Source: Atopsyche davidsoni (taxonomy: Eukaryota > Arthropoda > Insecta > Trichoptera > Hydrobiosidae). From it: 64,000 bases of DNA. The stretch covers positions 6,218,501 to 6,282,500 of the forward strand of contig JAILWY010000005.1 of assembly GCA_022113835.1 (NCBI GenBank). The letters are read 5' to 3'. The notes below the pieces were generated by a model. The model did no database searches and was not told where the DNA came from. It was given only the letters and a program-made list of their open reading frames with translations. Shown here piece by piece: positions 1-28,100 of this stretch (position 1 is the stretch's first letter; every line of letters begins with the position of its first letter). A program made the position numbers and the translations under genes.

Positions 1-2300
1 TATTTAAAAATTTCATAATCCGTTCATAGATAAGTAATAAACACGTAATTAGTATAATGAAACATGATGTGTTTTAAAGCATTTAATTCAGAAGTCGCCG
101 CGCAATAATTTCCCCAAAAAAATCAACTCATTTTTCAATCGTGCAAAAGATAAATGCGCTGCAGAGAAAAGGATTTCAGCGAACCCCAAATAAAAACAAA
201 ATATGACATTATAAACCCGGGTTCTTCACATGGGGTGGGTCTCTGCCAAAACCCACCCCTCAACTAATTGCTGCGAAGGCTTTAAACACAATAAAAACAG
301 AACGAGGCGGTCTACGGAAAGTACGCGAAAAATGGACACGTTACGTTTTTGCAAAAAAATGTATTAAAGTGGCTGACGGGAATCTGCTGCTAGAACGTCA
401 GTCGGAAGGGCTGACGAGAGGAAAAGAACATGGCACGATATATTTCTAAAAATTTGACAGCAGTTTATTAAACATTTGAAACAGTACGATTCAACTCAAT
501 AGCATTTAAATAGAAAAACTGAATTTTTTAAAATATATTTATAAATGGCGTTAAAAAATACAAGCTGAACGTCCTAGCAAGGAACAGACGACTATTCAGA
601 GAAATTAATTCGTATGCTGGCTTACCGTGATATAAATAGGCACACATGTCCAAATTATAAGTTTTATCAGAATAAAATGTTTTGAACAGCATTTAACAGC
701 AAGAAACATAAAAAGTTTACCAATAAAAATATTTTTAAATAAAATTTATAGTTGCATGGTATAAAACACAAGCTGAGATATTTACTTTTAAACACAGTTC
801 TAATGAATAACAACAACAAAATATTTTAAATATTTTTTTACGTGTGATTGAATTTCTTTGTGAACTGGATAAAGCACACGAATTAAATTATAAAAAGTAA
901 GTTATTTATTATTCCACAGCTTTCATTATTCTTGATTCCGCTATGTACATATATGTCTCTACATCCTAAATCAGTTCAAATTCAAACAAATATTTTTTTT
1001 TATTTAAGTAAATCATTACATTACACATTCAACGTTTAGTAATATAAAAGAATATGATATTGCATTTAATGTGTTTATTAAATAATTATGACTACTTGCA
1101 TGGGCTGTCTGCTCGTCTGCCCCGGCAGGCCATCGAGCGTGGCCTGTGCCCGCACAAGTCCGCTTTGACGGAGGTGCCGGCCGGTGCCCCGCGACCCTCC
1201 CTGTATGGACTTGGAACATTACCTGAAATATTATAACCTTCCGCAAAACTGGATTTAGTTTTTGCGTGGAATTTTTGAATGAATTTTCAGGTATACCTTC
1301 TAGAATTTTTTTTTTTTTTTTTAATTTGTAAACCTTATTAATTATTGTGGTCGTGCTTAGAACACTCATTTGTCCTACAAATATAAAAAATTATAATTTT
1401 TTCTTTATCTTGTATTTTATACCTTACAAATAAGCTTTTGGTAATAATTGTTTTCAATAATACATTAATAATAAATTATAAAACTAAAAGAAGCAATGAT
1501 CCCAATTTTTTTAAAATAGTTTTAGGAGATTGTTTTTTTTTAGTATACTCCATAAAAAAATATACACTTCACATGTTAATTTTGAATTTTAAAAAATCAT
1601 TGTCTCTCATCTAACACAGTAAGCAATGGAAGCAAGGCTTAGGAAGAAATGCACGAAGATCAGCATGCTACCGAATGAAATAAAACAATAGAAGGAAATC
1701 CTTCACACTTGCAGCCCCGCCTTGCCCCCCTCGCACCCAATCACCCCCGCAGCTGCGGCGGACCATGCATAATGAAGCTCAGCTCAACTCCTTGACTGGA
1801 CTTAATTATTTATCAGCAGCATATTAAGGAGCATCAATAATGAACCAGCCAGCCCGCCCCGAGCCGCGCCAACCAGATCAAGCGAACCTTTCCGATCGGC
1901 GTGCCTACTATTATTTGTGTTTGTGAATACAATAGAGACGGTAAACACTGTCTTTCATATTTTCAACGTACGAAATATTATGTATATGTCTCAGCTACAT
2001 TTAAAAATATCTGATGTATTACTCCGTAATTAAGTAATTAGAACACAAGTAAACCAATCGGAATCATGGTATAAAATCCGATCAGGCTAGCCAAAGTATC
2101 ATTATCTCATATATTGATTAGTATGCAATCAAAATTTATTGCTTTGAAAAGGTCACTAATTCGTGACAAAGGGATGCTTGATTAGATGTCATTTGTATAA
2201 ATCAAAAAGTATAAAGGGTTAGATGCAATAGTTTTTTTGTGAGTTTTCAGGCAGTAGTGAATTTTCATTTGGAGATTAATGGTAATTGGTGGAGCATATC
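1..2300. other. downstream intergenic DNA with GC-richer islands
   Basis: AT-rich with islands at about 80-440 (contains the 9-bp inverted repeat ggggtgggt/acccacccc at 232-240/251-259), 1080-1230 and 1620-1910. The last combines GC-rich stretches with homeodomain-type cores (ctccttgactggacttaatt, atttatcagcagcatattaa). No exon is supported. The 117-residue minus-strand ORF at 1016-1369 has no recognisable domain. Confidence 0.5.
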
Positions 2301-5300
2301 AGCATAATAAATTACGGATTATATTACAAATGCGCAGCGTCAAATAGTTTGTCACAATAATAATCTGCAAAGATAAATATGCTTCTGTCATGTATAGTAC
2401 TTACTGATAAATATTTTATAAGTTTGATGTATGAAACCAATGGTTGCGCACTTCTTCCGGCTGTCTTCCACAAGTACCCCCATTTCCCCAGCAGGAAGGC
2501 AAAGCAGCCGTGGAGAGATCTCAGGCTGAAGGGGAATTCACTTGCTACACACTGCAACCCAGTGCAGCGGTCCTCAACCATCCCCAAGCTTCTCATTATA
2601 TCTTGATTATTAAAATGACACTATTTCGCAAGGAATTAGATTCATTAATAATACAGTAAAGCAATTTTTTGATATTGGTTATGAACGTCAGTAATGTCTT
2701 TCGGTTATCTTAAGTATTTTAGTCAGCTAGTGTCCGTATAACATGGGGGGGGGGGGGTAATATAAAAACATTAGTCCTATCAATATATATTTATAAAAAA
2801 TTAAACCTTAGATTTGTTTACAATGTACACATCAAGTAAAAGTATTTGATTTTTAGTTTTGTTACTCATGTAAATAATCTTATAAAAAATTGATAAACAT
2901 TGGTAAGATTCATAGTAATTTTGCGTTTGAGCTCTGTGTATACCTGTGTATATTTATATTATTTAATTAAGTTAAGTGGGTTGTTTTAGGGTAGTAGAGC
3001 CACTGGTTGGTGTTGCGTCGTCTAGACAGGGATGCAAAGGAACCGGCATGACTTGGGAGTTGCTTTGTTTGTAATGTGCGAGTTTGCTTTCGTGTGAACA
3101 AATCTTCACGCTTTTATATTGTTTGGTTTATTTATCACACTGTGACCTACTGAGACAAATAACAGAAGGGTGATTTAATATAGTTACAAAAAACATTTAT
3201 TTAATCACATTCTTCGTTTCTTTTTCAAATGTTAAAAACAAACACTACAAATATATTTATTTGTTATGATACAAATCATATTTTGAGGTATTTTTTTTAT
3301 TAACGCAAAAAACGTATGTAAATGTTGTTATTAAAAGCCATATGATTTTGATAATACGTGCTTCTCTATGAGTGATTAAACTAAAAAAATTGAAATTTTT
3401 AGAGTGACCATCGCCAACAAAATCTTATTTATATCAATTATGTAAAATATGTGTAATTAAATATTTCCAATATTTAACTAGATTAACTAAAATATTAAGT
3501 ATGTTTTATAAAAAAAACTTCAATTGATATTAAATTAATTAAAAATGTTATATTTAAAAATAAATGGTTTATATTTACGGTTATAAAATAAATACTCATT
3601 TCGTTATTTGAATGTACGTAAAAAATACTGTGAAAACTTTAAATAAAACTGTTTCTTGCTCTTTCTCAAGGTATGCTTTGTAATTGATTATAAAAATTAA
3701 GAGTTTTATATAACATTTTTTAAACATTTTACCAAACTTACATTAGATTTGAAAACATTTGTTTGGAAGAACCAGGACGTGCAACTTTCATTCGGTAGAT
3801 CTACGAAATGAGCCAACAACCCAATCAATAAAAAGCAATTAAACAAAACGTTTGAGCATTATAAAAATAGTTGTGCATTTCTCGTGCAGTACTAAATAGC
3901 ACCAATACAAAGTATATTATTGAAAACATCCCAAGTCGGGGCTTTAATTTGTTTACACCGAGTTGGCAGATCAAGTTACGCAGGTCTCAGAGTCTATTAA
4001 AGTTTTAAACGGAATTACTCGCCAAGTTATTGTCGCCAGGAACTTAGCCCATTATCTGCTGGCACTTTGTTATCACCGGGGAAGAAACCGCCCTAGCGAC
4101 AACGTGATTTCAAAATAAAATATGAACCAACTTTATCGCGTCAACTAGTTCTTTTAAGTGTGAATTTCAATGGAACTTCGGAAAAGTAAGGGGTGGAGTG
4201 TATTTTTTCAAATTCCACTTTATTGATCGTCTCACAAAAAAAGCGTTTTTTTTGCGTATCAAATATTTTTTGCTGTGATGAAATTTAAATTTTCTATTAA
4301 AAACATTTCATTGAAAATATTTATCTGTAAGAATTTATCTCAGAACACTAGCTGTACCCATTGGTATTTTAATAATTATACGATAGCAAAATAAATCAGT
4401 TTGAAACATAGTTTATTTAAAAAATAAATAAAATGTGTGTGTATCTTTCATCTCATCCTTTTTTGTAACTGTATTATTTTCATTTAACCGTATATTGATA
4501 TTCTAATATCGATGTCTGATTGTCGTAAAACATATTCAGGACATCAGCCGCTTTCGCGACTTACATTTGGCGACGAATAAAAAAATCGTATAACATTCAG
4601 TGTTGCCTCTCGGCTAAACTGGCGGGAACTTCGGGAAAAAATACCTCAGGGAAAAGGAGAAGAGGGAATTCCATGTAAAGGGGTTAAATCAATACCAATA
4701 GCTGGCAATAAAATAAGACATACATTATACCGTAATAATGTGTCTTCATTTTTTATTCTCATACGGATAGGTAGAGGATTGCCTTTGGTTTGGATTGGAG
4801 AAATCGATAGGTTATGTGTGCGTTTGATTCTGAGAGTGAAGATCTCGAAGTTTTCAAGGGTAGAGCGCGGGGTAGGGACGGGGGTTGGAATTTATGTGTG
4901 AGTGTGCACGTCTGTATATAAACATATCCGTGTGTGATTTAGGTCGTAAATTTCTTGTCGTGTTGTAAATAAGTTGAGCCTCGTAAGTTTGGCTGTCTCG
5001 CTGGCCCGCTGGTCCGAGATGAGGCATCGGTTTTATTGGAGAATTTAAGAATAATTCTTGGAAGGTGATTCATATTACTTTTCGTGTTAATATTCCAAGC
5101 CACCGCATACTTATAACATATTTACGATTATTTTGTATTATTCGTATATTTAAGTTAAACTTATTTTCATTTATGGTTTTTATTATTTAAGTAACTATGG
5201 AAATATTATAGGTTTTGCAAAAGTAAATTCATAAGCACATATTTTTTACTGTGGGGCATTGTTTGTAACTAAGAGATACAATTAAAATACTACTACTTGA

Positions 5301-5570
5301 CTTTATCGTATATTTTGAATACAAATGATATATTTTTTATACCAAATAGTATTGGTTTATTAAAATAATAATTTTATTTTTTACTCCGTGGTCAAAATAA
5401 ATTAACAAGAGTTTGTTGATTCGTTGAGGGCAGGAGAATTGTAATCTAATATAATCATGCTCACTGATATATGACTTATTATAAGAGCATTTAAGCAATA
5501 TAATTTGTGCTTCACGTAAAATTATATATTATTTTAGAGGTGAATTAAATTCAATGTTTAAAATAAATAT
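2301..5570. other. downstream intergenic DNA, islands at 2440-2600, 3930-4140, 4540-5060
   Basis: The 3930-4140 island is a block of balanced composition, including ttagcccattatctgctggc and gttatcaccggggaagaaac, that contrasts with the AT-rich surroundings and resembles a conserved non-coding element. ORFs at 2324-2659 overlap each other in several frames and have no domain. No gene seen. Confidence 0.4.
2745..2757 (+). repeat. G13 homopolymer run
   Basis: Thirteen consecutive G residues in otherwise AT-rich sequence downstream of kn. G-runs this long are rare and can mark assembly or polymerase slippage sites. A shorter G9 run is at 46443-46451. Confidence 0.95.
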
Positions 5571-7018
5571 TATTTTTGGTGCACCCTATAGGTCTTCCCT
5601 TTTCTTTAATGTTCTCTTCCTATGATATCCCAATTGTAACTCATCAGGAGATTCCCCGCCGTTACTCAGCCTCGGTACTCAATAGTGCGAGGGACTCTGA
5701 GCCTTATGGGTCAGTGCCTAAAGGTGAAGTTGTGCTTACCTGGACTGGAATAAATACCTGTAAGGGTTGTTGGTGCGCTATATAATATACGGAAGGGATT
5801 TTTATTAGTCTTATTGACATTATTTCTGATACTAAAATATATAGATTTTTTTTTTAAATTATGTTTGTGTTGAATGCAGATGTTTTCCTCAGTATTGATT
5901 TATACTGCAATGAAAATGATATACGTATAAAATATTTTAGTACTCAAACCATATTCAACACAAGCACCAATAGCCATGTGCTACATATTTGACAGCTTGT
6001 TAAGAGCGACATGCAATATCAATTAATTGTGTGTATTTATTGATAAATTCAAAGTGAAAAGTAGAATAATAAATTAAAGTAGGTTTAGTGGCATTCATTA
6101 CGTGAACTAAGTTATTTAACTCACAGACTCGAACTTTGACTGAATAAGCGTTGCTTTAGCTATCGTTAATTCGTTTCTTATATATCAAATACATTGATGT
6201 TGAATTTGATAATAATTGATTTTATAATAATTGAAAAATAAATTCAATATCAAATATGCAAATTCACACAGTGATCACAGAAAAACTACGCGTGCGCTGT
6301 CTATTATTGAAATCACTTTTATTTATTTATCATAATCCTTTCATAGCATCTACAAACACTCTAAAAAAACGCGTATAATGTCTGAGCACAAGTAACTGAG
6401 TACACAAACTCACATCTCTCGTTCCTCACAGGCACGGCGAGCACATTGACTAGTAATCCGACCCTCGAAGCGCGCTACGTAACTCAGTAATAATTCTAAA
6501 ACACTAAACAAATAATCCGCAGTGTGCATGCGCGAACATTCGAGAACATTATGCAGACGTGATAAAAAAAAAATCCCTCGAGTTACACGAAATCCAAAAG
6601 CAATTTTAATCTAATATGTTGTAGGCGCGTGCCTCGGCGGGCGCCCGCCACGTGGCCGGGGAAGCATTATGTTACGATTATCGAAATTGTACAAAGTGTG
6701 GGCGTGTGAGCCGATTGTACGAGTCTGTTTGTACTAGATACTGCCTTGTGTTTGTTTCCTTTAGATGAGAAACGTTGGTGTCACTGGGAGATGTGTACAC
6801 TGGTGTCACTTGTTGATATCGACGGTTTCACTGTAATTTATTTCATACTGATTGGTGTAGTACAAAGTATAAATAAACTTACGATTATTTGAAAATAAAA
6901 AGTGATATACATTTATAAGTCACTTGTTGATTTTGTGCTGTTCCATTTTATTTTTTTTTAAATACTCACTGTTGTATTACAATTCAAAAAAATACGACTA
7001 CCAAGGCTGTATTTTTTA
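5571..7018. other. downstream intergenic DNA
   Basis: 5571-5785 is a balanced-composition block with a 69-residue plus-strand ORF that I do not recognise. 6250-6800 is another island, with the 14-bp perfect palindrome ggcgggcgcccgcc near 6636-6649. Nothing else is recognisable. Confidence 0.35.
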
Positions 7019-7315
7019 TAATGATAAAAGTACCTTTGTATTTTGTCTTCACTTTGAGTTTATTAAAATTATTTGCATTACTAGTTTCGACCCAAAACAC
7101 CGGGTCATCATCAGTTTGTGTTATCAACTGTTTATGTTACTGTTACTGTTTAACTAATCAGTTAAGTTATGCATCTGATGATGACCCAGTGTTTTGGGTC
7201 GAAACTAGTAATGCAAATAATTTTAAAATACTCAAAGTAAAGACAAAATACAAAGGTACTTTTATAATTATAATAATGGATCTCCACGAATCAAATGCCT
7301 TGTCCCTCAACAAGA
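7019..7315. mobile_element. foldback repeat, copy 1 (arms of ~95 bp)
   Basis: Left arm 7019-7113 and right arm 7175-7267 are near-perfect reverse complements across a 61-base spacer. They contain ctagtttcgacccaaaacac and gggtcatcatcag. Both this copy and the one at 36705 continue past the right arm with the same unique tail (atggatctc-acgaatcaaa-tgccttgt-cctcaacaa), so the tail belongs to the element. The ORFs on both strands here (7021-7347 and 7167-7454) are read through the hairpin and are not genes. It lies about 2.3 kb beyond the kn stop codon. Confidence 0.85.
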
Positions 7316-9456
7316 AGTATTTTTTATATTTTAAAATCGTCTTTTGATGTATAGTTCTGTACACGTAATTTTTATTTGCTTTTGAGTGATGGTAGATACC
7401 ATAAAATGCAAGCAAGACGCACAAGCAGATGCACCCCCTTCCGTAAAACTGCATTCAATTTGTAATGGGAGACCAGTTACTCCCAGCTGGCCGCCGCGGC
7501 GCGTGTGCTGTCTGCCAATCATATTTGCAATTGCCTCCTACTTTATCTATCGTATGACATAACCTATTATGTCAGTCTAACTGAGCAGGGAAAGGGAGCT
7601 GTACCTCCACTTGATAATGTAAAAATAATCTTTTTAATTTTTTACTATCGGGAAGTATTTTTGTACAACACAAACATGATTATTTTTATAAGATTACTTT
7701 TTAAAATACACTTACCAAATTGACTTGATTTCAGCCCAAAAAAAGATGAAAATATATATATGCGTAAAAATATATGAAGGTATCAATTATAATGAAAACA
7801 AACTCCTGATTACCGAAAAAAGCAGAGCTGCTCGGTATTTACACATTCAAGTTATTTTGTGGAAAAATGTAGAGTAATGATAATTTGAAAATTAAAATAG
7901 CTTCTTATTTTGGCTAGCTTAGGATGTTATGTTGAATGTTATAAACCTCTTTTGTATCTTTGCTTATAAGGATGAGGTAAAATCCACTCTTGACCTAGTC
8001 GCTTCATCTTATCCGGTTGCAGCCTTTCTTCTTTAACCGGGCACACTACTCACCAGGACAAGTTTTTCAATACTTATGACGATTTGCCGCAAATATAATA
8101 CGATTAATTTTAAATGAGAGTTTTTTATTTACTTCGTGTATAAATTGTCGTTACCTCATAAATAATATTTAAAAAAAATCATATTACACAAAATTGTCAT
8201 GTTCAGTTTTGTATTACTAACATTAAAAGTTTTTAAACTCATTAAATATTTTGATTTTACGATAATAACTTAGAGCTTACTTTTTTTAAAATATCTCATA
8301 TCCTAATGTCGGGTCCATCAGGTCAAAATAAATCTCCCCTTTAAGTGACGTCATTGCAGTCGTTTCTGTTAGTAATATGATCCTATTACTGAGGCGCCCT
8401 TGGACTAGAATTAGTATTGTTGCAATTTGTTTAATTTTAAATATATTACATGGGGTAGATGTATTGAAGTCTTTTAGCTGTTCTTTTTTTAATATGACTA
8501 TTTAAATTATTTTATATGTGAATGTGTATGAAAAGTGTAGAATAATAGGCTTTTTGAGTTTTACATCAAGTGTCGTTTAATTTTAGTTTGAATCATTAAT
8601 TTTATCATATAGGAAAACATGAAAAATATTCACAATAATAGAAATAACAATTTGCATTTAACTAGCGTTGCAATAAATATAAGAAAAATAAATCTACAGT
8701 CTTTCTGAAAGTATTTTAATATTTGAAACAATTCGGTCAGTCAAGAGAATCAACATAATTTATACAAAAAAAATCATAACTCAGTATTTTCAGCACAATG
8801 AAAGTGATATGAAGCATATAGTTTTTCTACATTTTTCAGTTAAAATTTTAAAATCAATCAGAAAGATAAATATATGGTATAATAGATTGAAGTTTAATAT
8901 TTTTCTATTTGAAATTATTTTTAAAGTGATATCACGGGTATTATTTGTATTCGTATACGTGTTTGGTTAAATATTGAGAGAAACATAATAATTTTTTGAG
9001 TTAAATAGACTGGTCGAGACTTATTTTAAATGTTTCGTTGATAATTCGAAGGTATTCTTTTGTACAGTTAATCGTCATATTAAAACTAAATTATGTACAT
9101 GACAGCTTAAAATTATATTTACAAAAAAACCAACAAAAAATACTTAATAATAAATATTACACAAATATCAATTAACTATAAAATGACAAATGTAGCCTAA
9201 TCGATTTCTTATTTATACTTAATTAAATTCCCAAAAAATTGGAAGCGATATGTATAAATGTTTTCTTATTAGATATGTCGATTTGGAAATTCGTCATGAA
9301 GTAACTCGAAGGTAAAAGTTATTCGCACGATTTCGAAATGTTTTAAATTCGATCAAAATTTTGAGAGCTTTTAGAAAAGATTGTTATCGATAAAAAATAT
9401 GCAATAATTGTACCGATGCTAATACATAATAAACTAACGCAAAAGTACAGTCTGTT
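7316..9456. other. downstream intergenic DNA near the kn 3' end
   Basis: Balanced-composition blocks at 7430-7620 (with gccaatcatatttgcaattg), 7960-8060 and 8310-8420 within AT-rich sequence. The distal kn 3' UTR may reach into this stretch. No ORF of interest. Confidence 0.4.
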
Positions 9457-9493
9457 TTTAATAAATCACTCACAACAGAAGGGTTTTTTTAAT
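9457..9493 (-). terminator. candidate poly(A) signals of kn
   Basis: Two ATTAAA hexamers on the minus strand (9493-9488 and 9462-9457) lie 120-160 bases after the TAA at 9616-9614. No canonical AATAAA is seen on that strand between the stop and about 9000. Because the region is AT-rich, a chance occurrence is likely and the real 3' end may be further downstream. Confidence 0.25.
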
Positions 9494-9613
9494 AAGTATT
9501 TTTGATTTAGAAGTCAATCGTATCACAATATATCATCAGGGGGTGTCCGCGCACTGAGAGCGAAGCGCTCGTCACTGTGTCCGTATTGCACTGAACGGCT
9601 GCAGGCTCGAGTG

Positions 9614-24417
<14,804 letters not shown>

Positions 24418-24539
24418 CTGCAAAAAAAGAAAAATATATCGTATTAAATAAAACACAATCGCAGCAAAAATTTGTACAGTTGAAAGTAAAATACAATACA
24501 ACACATGTTTCCGATTTGGTACATCCCAAATCACTTAAG

Positions 24540-25020
24540 ATAACACTCCCATCTATTAGCACCTAATTCAGACAATCAATCAGTCTTCGATATTGCGGTT
24601 CTTAATGTATTATGACAACACCCAAACAGACCCACGCCCAGCGTCGGCAGCAAAAACAACACAACCGAGACCGGAAGGCATTAATTATTCAGTGGCCAAG
24701 TCCCGAGTTCGGATCTGCTGACGTGCCGAACGCGAGGAGGCCAAGACTACAAAACATAAATCTCCGATATTATATTTACTCTGTTCTCCACTGCCGCGGA
24801 AGTGCTCGCGGAATAAGGAATCTCCGAAACTTGTGAAATTCCACAATTTGTCCTGCACGTCAGGAGCTTTCGGGTTCCAGCCAGATAAAGCTTTCGAAAT
24901 TAAAACATTTATTCATTTTGGTTTCTTTGGCGCCGCGTGCACTCGCGCGCGGCGCTTCTCAAAAGCGGGCTTTTTGTAATTTTTCAAGTTTCCAGTTTGC
25001 AAAAATGGCGCAGAAATAAA
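24540..25020. promoter_or_regulatory. candidate regulatory element next to the first visible kn exon
   Basis: A 480-bp island of balanced composition 120 bp upstream of the exon at 24336-24417, with ggcattaattattcagtggc, ccagccagataaagctttcg and a CG-rich block (gccgcgtgcactcgcgcgcg). ORFs at 24384-24836 are short and without domains. Confidence 0.35.
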
Positions 25021-25094
25021 GTGTTATTTGTAAATCGTGACTGTTGTAATAGGCGATGCCAGGAGCCGCGCGTTCGTTTTACATTTTACATGTT

Positions 25095-25182
25095 TTTCTT
25101 GTAAGCGTTACGCACAAAGAAACGAACAGTTAAGGAATGTGTATTGCGTATTAACTGTTCTTTTGCGCAAAGTTACAAGAAA
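25095..25182. ncRNA. candidate pre-miRNA-like imperfect hairpin
   Basis: The arms 25095-25133 and 25151-25182 pair along their length: tttcttgtaa with ttacaagaaa at the base, a small internal bulge, gca-aaag pairs, and gaacagttaa with ttaactgttc at the top. The terminal loop is 17 nt and the whole is 88 nt, the size of a pre-miRNA. I do not recognise the arm sequences as a known miRNA. It lies in the kn intron about 0.7 kb upstream of the exon at 24336. It could equally be a decayed foldback repeat. Confidence 0.35.
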
Positions 25183-28100
25183 CAAAAAGACAAAGTGTTT
25201 ATTTATTTATATTAAATATAAATAGCTTGTATATAGCAACTTTAAAAAAATCAGGATCAACAAAATTAATTAAATTTAACATTTATACACATAATAAATT
25301 TATTTACTCACTATAAACAAAAAAAAATTACTACCTGAGGAATTAAAATTGAACTTGTAAATGTTGACGTAAAGAAAAAAACGCTCTTTATTATTCAAAA
25401 ATATATTATTTAAGTCAAGGCAGCATTGACCAGAGAATGCGATTGAAAAATGTTTTTTTAAGTATATAAATTTAAAATAAAAAAGATAGAAAAGTAATAA
25501 AATTAAAGAGTCTACGTTTTGAAGATACTCATAAAAGATTAAAAATCTAAGTCATTGATATATATTTTTTTTAGTGTTGTAAAAATTGTCTGTTAATTTA
25601 TTTAAAGAAAAATATCGATTAAGGAAAAATTTATTATTGAGACGAATACTTTATTTATGTTACAAAAATAAACGATTTTAATTATTCACGCAAGCGTTTA
25701 TATATATATATAATTATTTTCTTAGGTAATATAAATTATACAATGAAAATAAAAGCTACTTTTTGCATTATGAATATAAAAATTCTACTGGTTTTTGTCT
25801 TGGTAAATTTGTGTTGATAAATGGAATTCAACGCATTATATATTTTGTATTTATTTCGAAAGTGCGATATAAGCGATGTATTGGATTTTTTTAAACATAT
25901 ATCCAAAGATACAGTTGTTTACACATCAGCAGAAGTATTTCTGTTTTTAAACACAAGACATAAAATTTTAAGTGATACAAAGGCCTCAGGTTTCTCACTG
26001 TCACCGAGCCAACCTCAATTTGGCATCTGACTCATTTTGTTATTCAAGTGACAGCAGTACGGGGAAGGTGCGAAGTGCCGCGCCAGACGTCGGAAGTCTC
26101 GCTCGCACCTGTGGGCCGGCACATCGGGCCGTCCCGCTCGCCCGCTCCCTCGTGAATTATTTGGACAGATTTCTTGCGTCGCCGGTATGCAGAGTGGGAA
26201 GTGAAAGGAACAAGTTGTAGAAGAGGAAAGTATAAGTGAAGATCCGCGGAGGCTGTGGAGGCTTCGGGGGTGTTGTTACTTTTGATCTGGCGGTGAATGC
26301 GACGTCTCGTGTATGCGCGCCGACGGCTGCAGGAGAGCGGTGAGAATTTAATATTTGAGGTTGATCGCATGTGGGAATTTTAAATTTATTACACCGAGTG
26401 CAAAAATATTCTCGGGCCATGTTGCTGTTGATAGAATATATTCACATTTTTTTGAAGGCAGTCGGAATCAACAAAAAAATACAAAACATTACATGTTTTA
26501 CATCACTCTATTAAGTATTTACAGATAAATTGAATTTCATGGTCAAACGTAAATGTTAATTTATGCCAGGTCTTTCACGAAAAAAAAAATGTTGTGGATT
26601 TAATTTAAGTAAATTTAGTTAATAATAATTATCTGTAATCAATACCATCCCTGAATTTGAAATTCCACCCTTAATGACGGCAGTAATATTGTGACAGGAG
26701 GCATTAGGAAGAGGAACAGATGTGCGGCCCGCGGCCAGAGCCGCCACCCGCCCCGTATCGATGGACGCCCCTGGCTCTTCATTATTAACTTATTTGTGGA
26801 GATGAACTGGTCCGAATGATTATTGTTGTAATGCACCCAAATTTAATGGGTATTATTCAAAATGTAAAGTTGTAATTGATACTAATCGAATACGAAAGTA
26901 AAATGAAGACATGTGCTGTAATCGGAAATGAGCAATTTGAAATGTATAACTTATTTTGTGCCATTATCACAATAATCGAAACAAATTGCTTTTTACGAAC
27001 TAAAATTGTGAATATCTTATATAAAATATAAATTTACAAAACTGTGTTTGTTTCTTCAATATGTGTCAGTTACGTACAAAAGGTTTTCAACCCGAAGATT
27101 AAAGTACAATATATGTACAGAGTGTAAAATCTAATTTTAAAGTATTAAATTCTATCATATAGCGATCCGTTTTACTTGTTTAGATAGTTACATTATTTTT
27201 TAGCGTGAAATGTTTTTGGTAGTTCATAATAAATATTATCAAAGTAAAACAATAAATATATATAACAAATATTTACCATATCCAATTTTTAATATAAAAC
27301 ATATCGTTGAGAGATAGTAGCTTTATTTTAATTGTATTACAAAATTAAAATACTTAGTAATTGTTTTAAATGATTTTTGAATAACGTGGACTTTGTATAT
27401 AATAGAGTTTGTAGCTTGAATAAAGTGATCTCTCCCGCTGTATACACGGTGGCCATAAGCCCGCAAGCAGGTGTGTACAGGGGGGAGGCAATAATCATTA
27501 ATCACGATATCTTAAGCCACGTATCCAAATAAGGAGGCCACTTAATCTGCCGAAGGTCCGTGATACCCTCCTCGCCCTAATAGCTAAAGAACTGAGGGCA
27601 TCTGGACTTAATTTGGGGTCAGCGGGGGCGCCAGGCTGCCCTACTGTGGACTGCCCGGCATTGTTAAAAGCTCGGCAATTTATATGAATTTAAAATCAAA
27701 AGTATTACTTTTCTAAATGTATAAACTAAAAACACCTCTATAAATACAAAAAATATTTTTATAACGCGTACATTTACAGTTTGTAATGCTACCCAAACTA
27801 AGTACTCGCAAATCTCACCACCGTAATAATTACGTTATGAGACAACTTATTTTTCACATGATTATATAATATGTAAATAGCTTATATTTAGTGTGTGTGC
27901 GAGTATGTCCGTGTGTGTGTATTAATGTAACTTGCATATTCACACGGAGTTGATTATTTAATGGCATTACATTAGAGATAGCAGAATGGAGTGTGTAGCT
28001 ATCCAGCCTTAATTTAGGGGAATAAAGACGTCCCGACTAGAGGCCCGTAATCCGGGCGGGCCGGCGCTCCGTGTGGGCCGGCGAGCAGAATATCGATCGG

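Noticed and set aside
7021..7454. Overlapping ORFs of 108 and 95 residues on opposite strands sharing LKLFALLVSTQNTGSSS
   Set aside because: Both read the two arms of the same foldback repeat, which is why the proteins share sequence.
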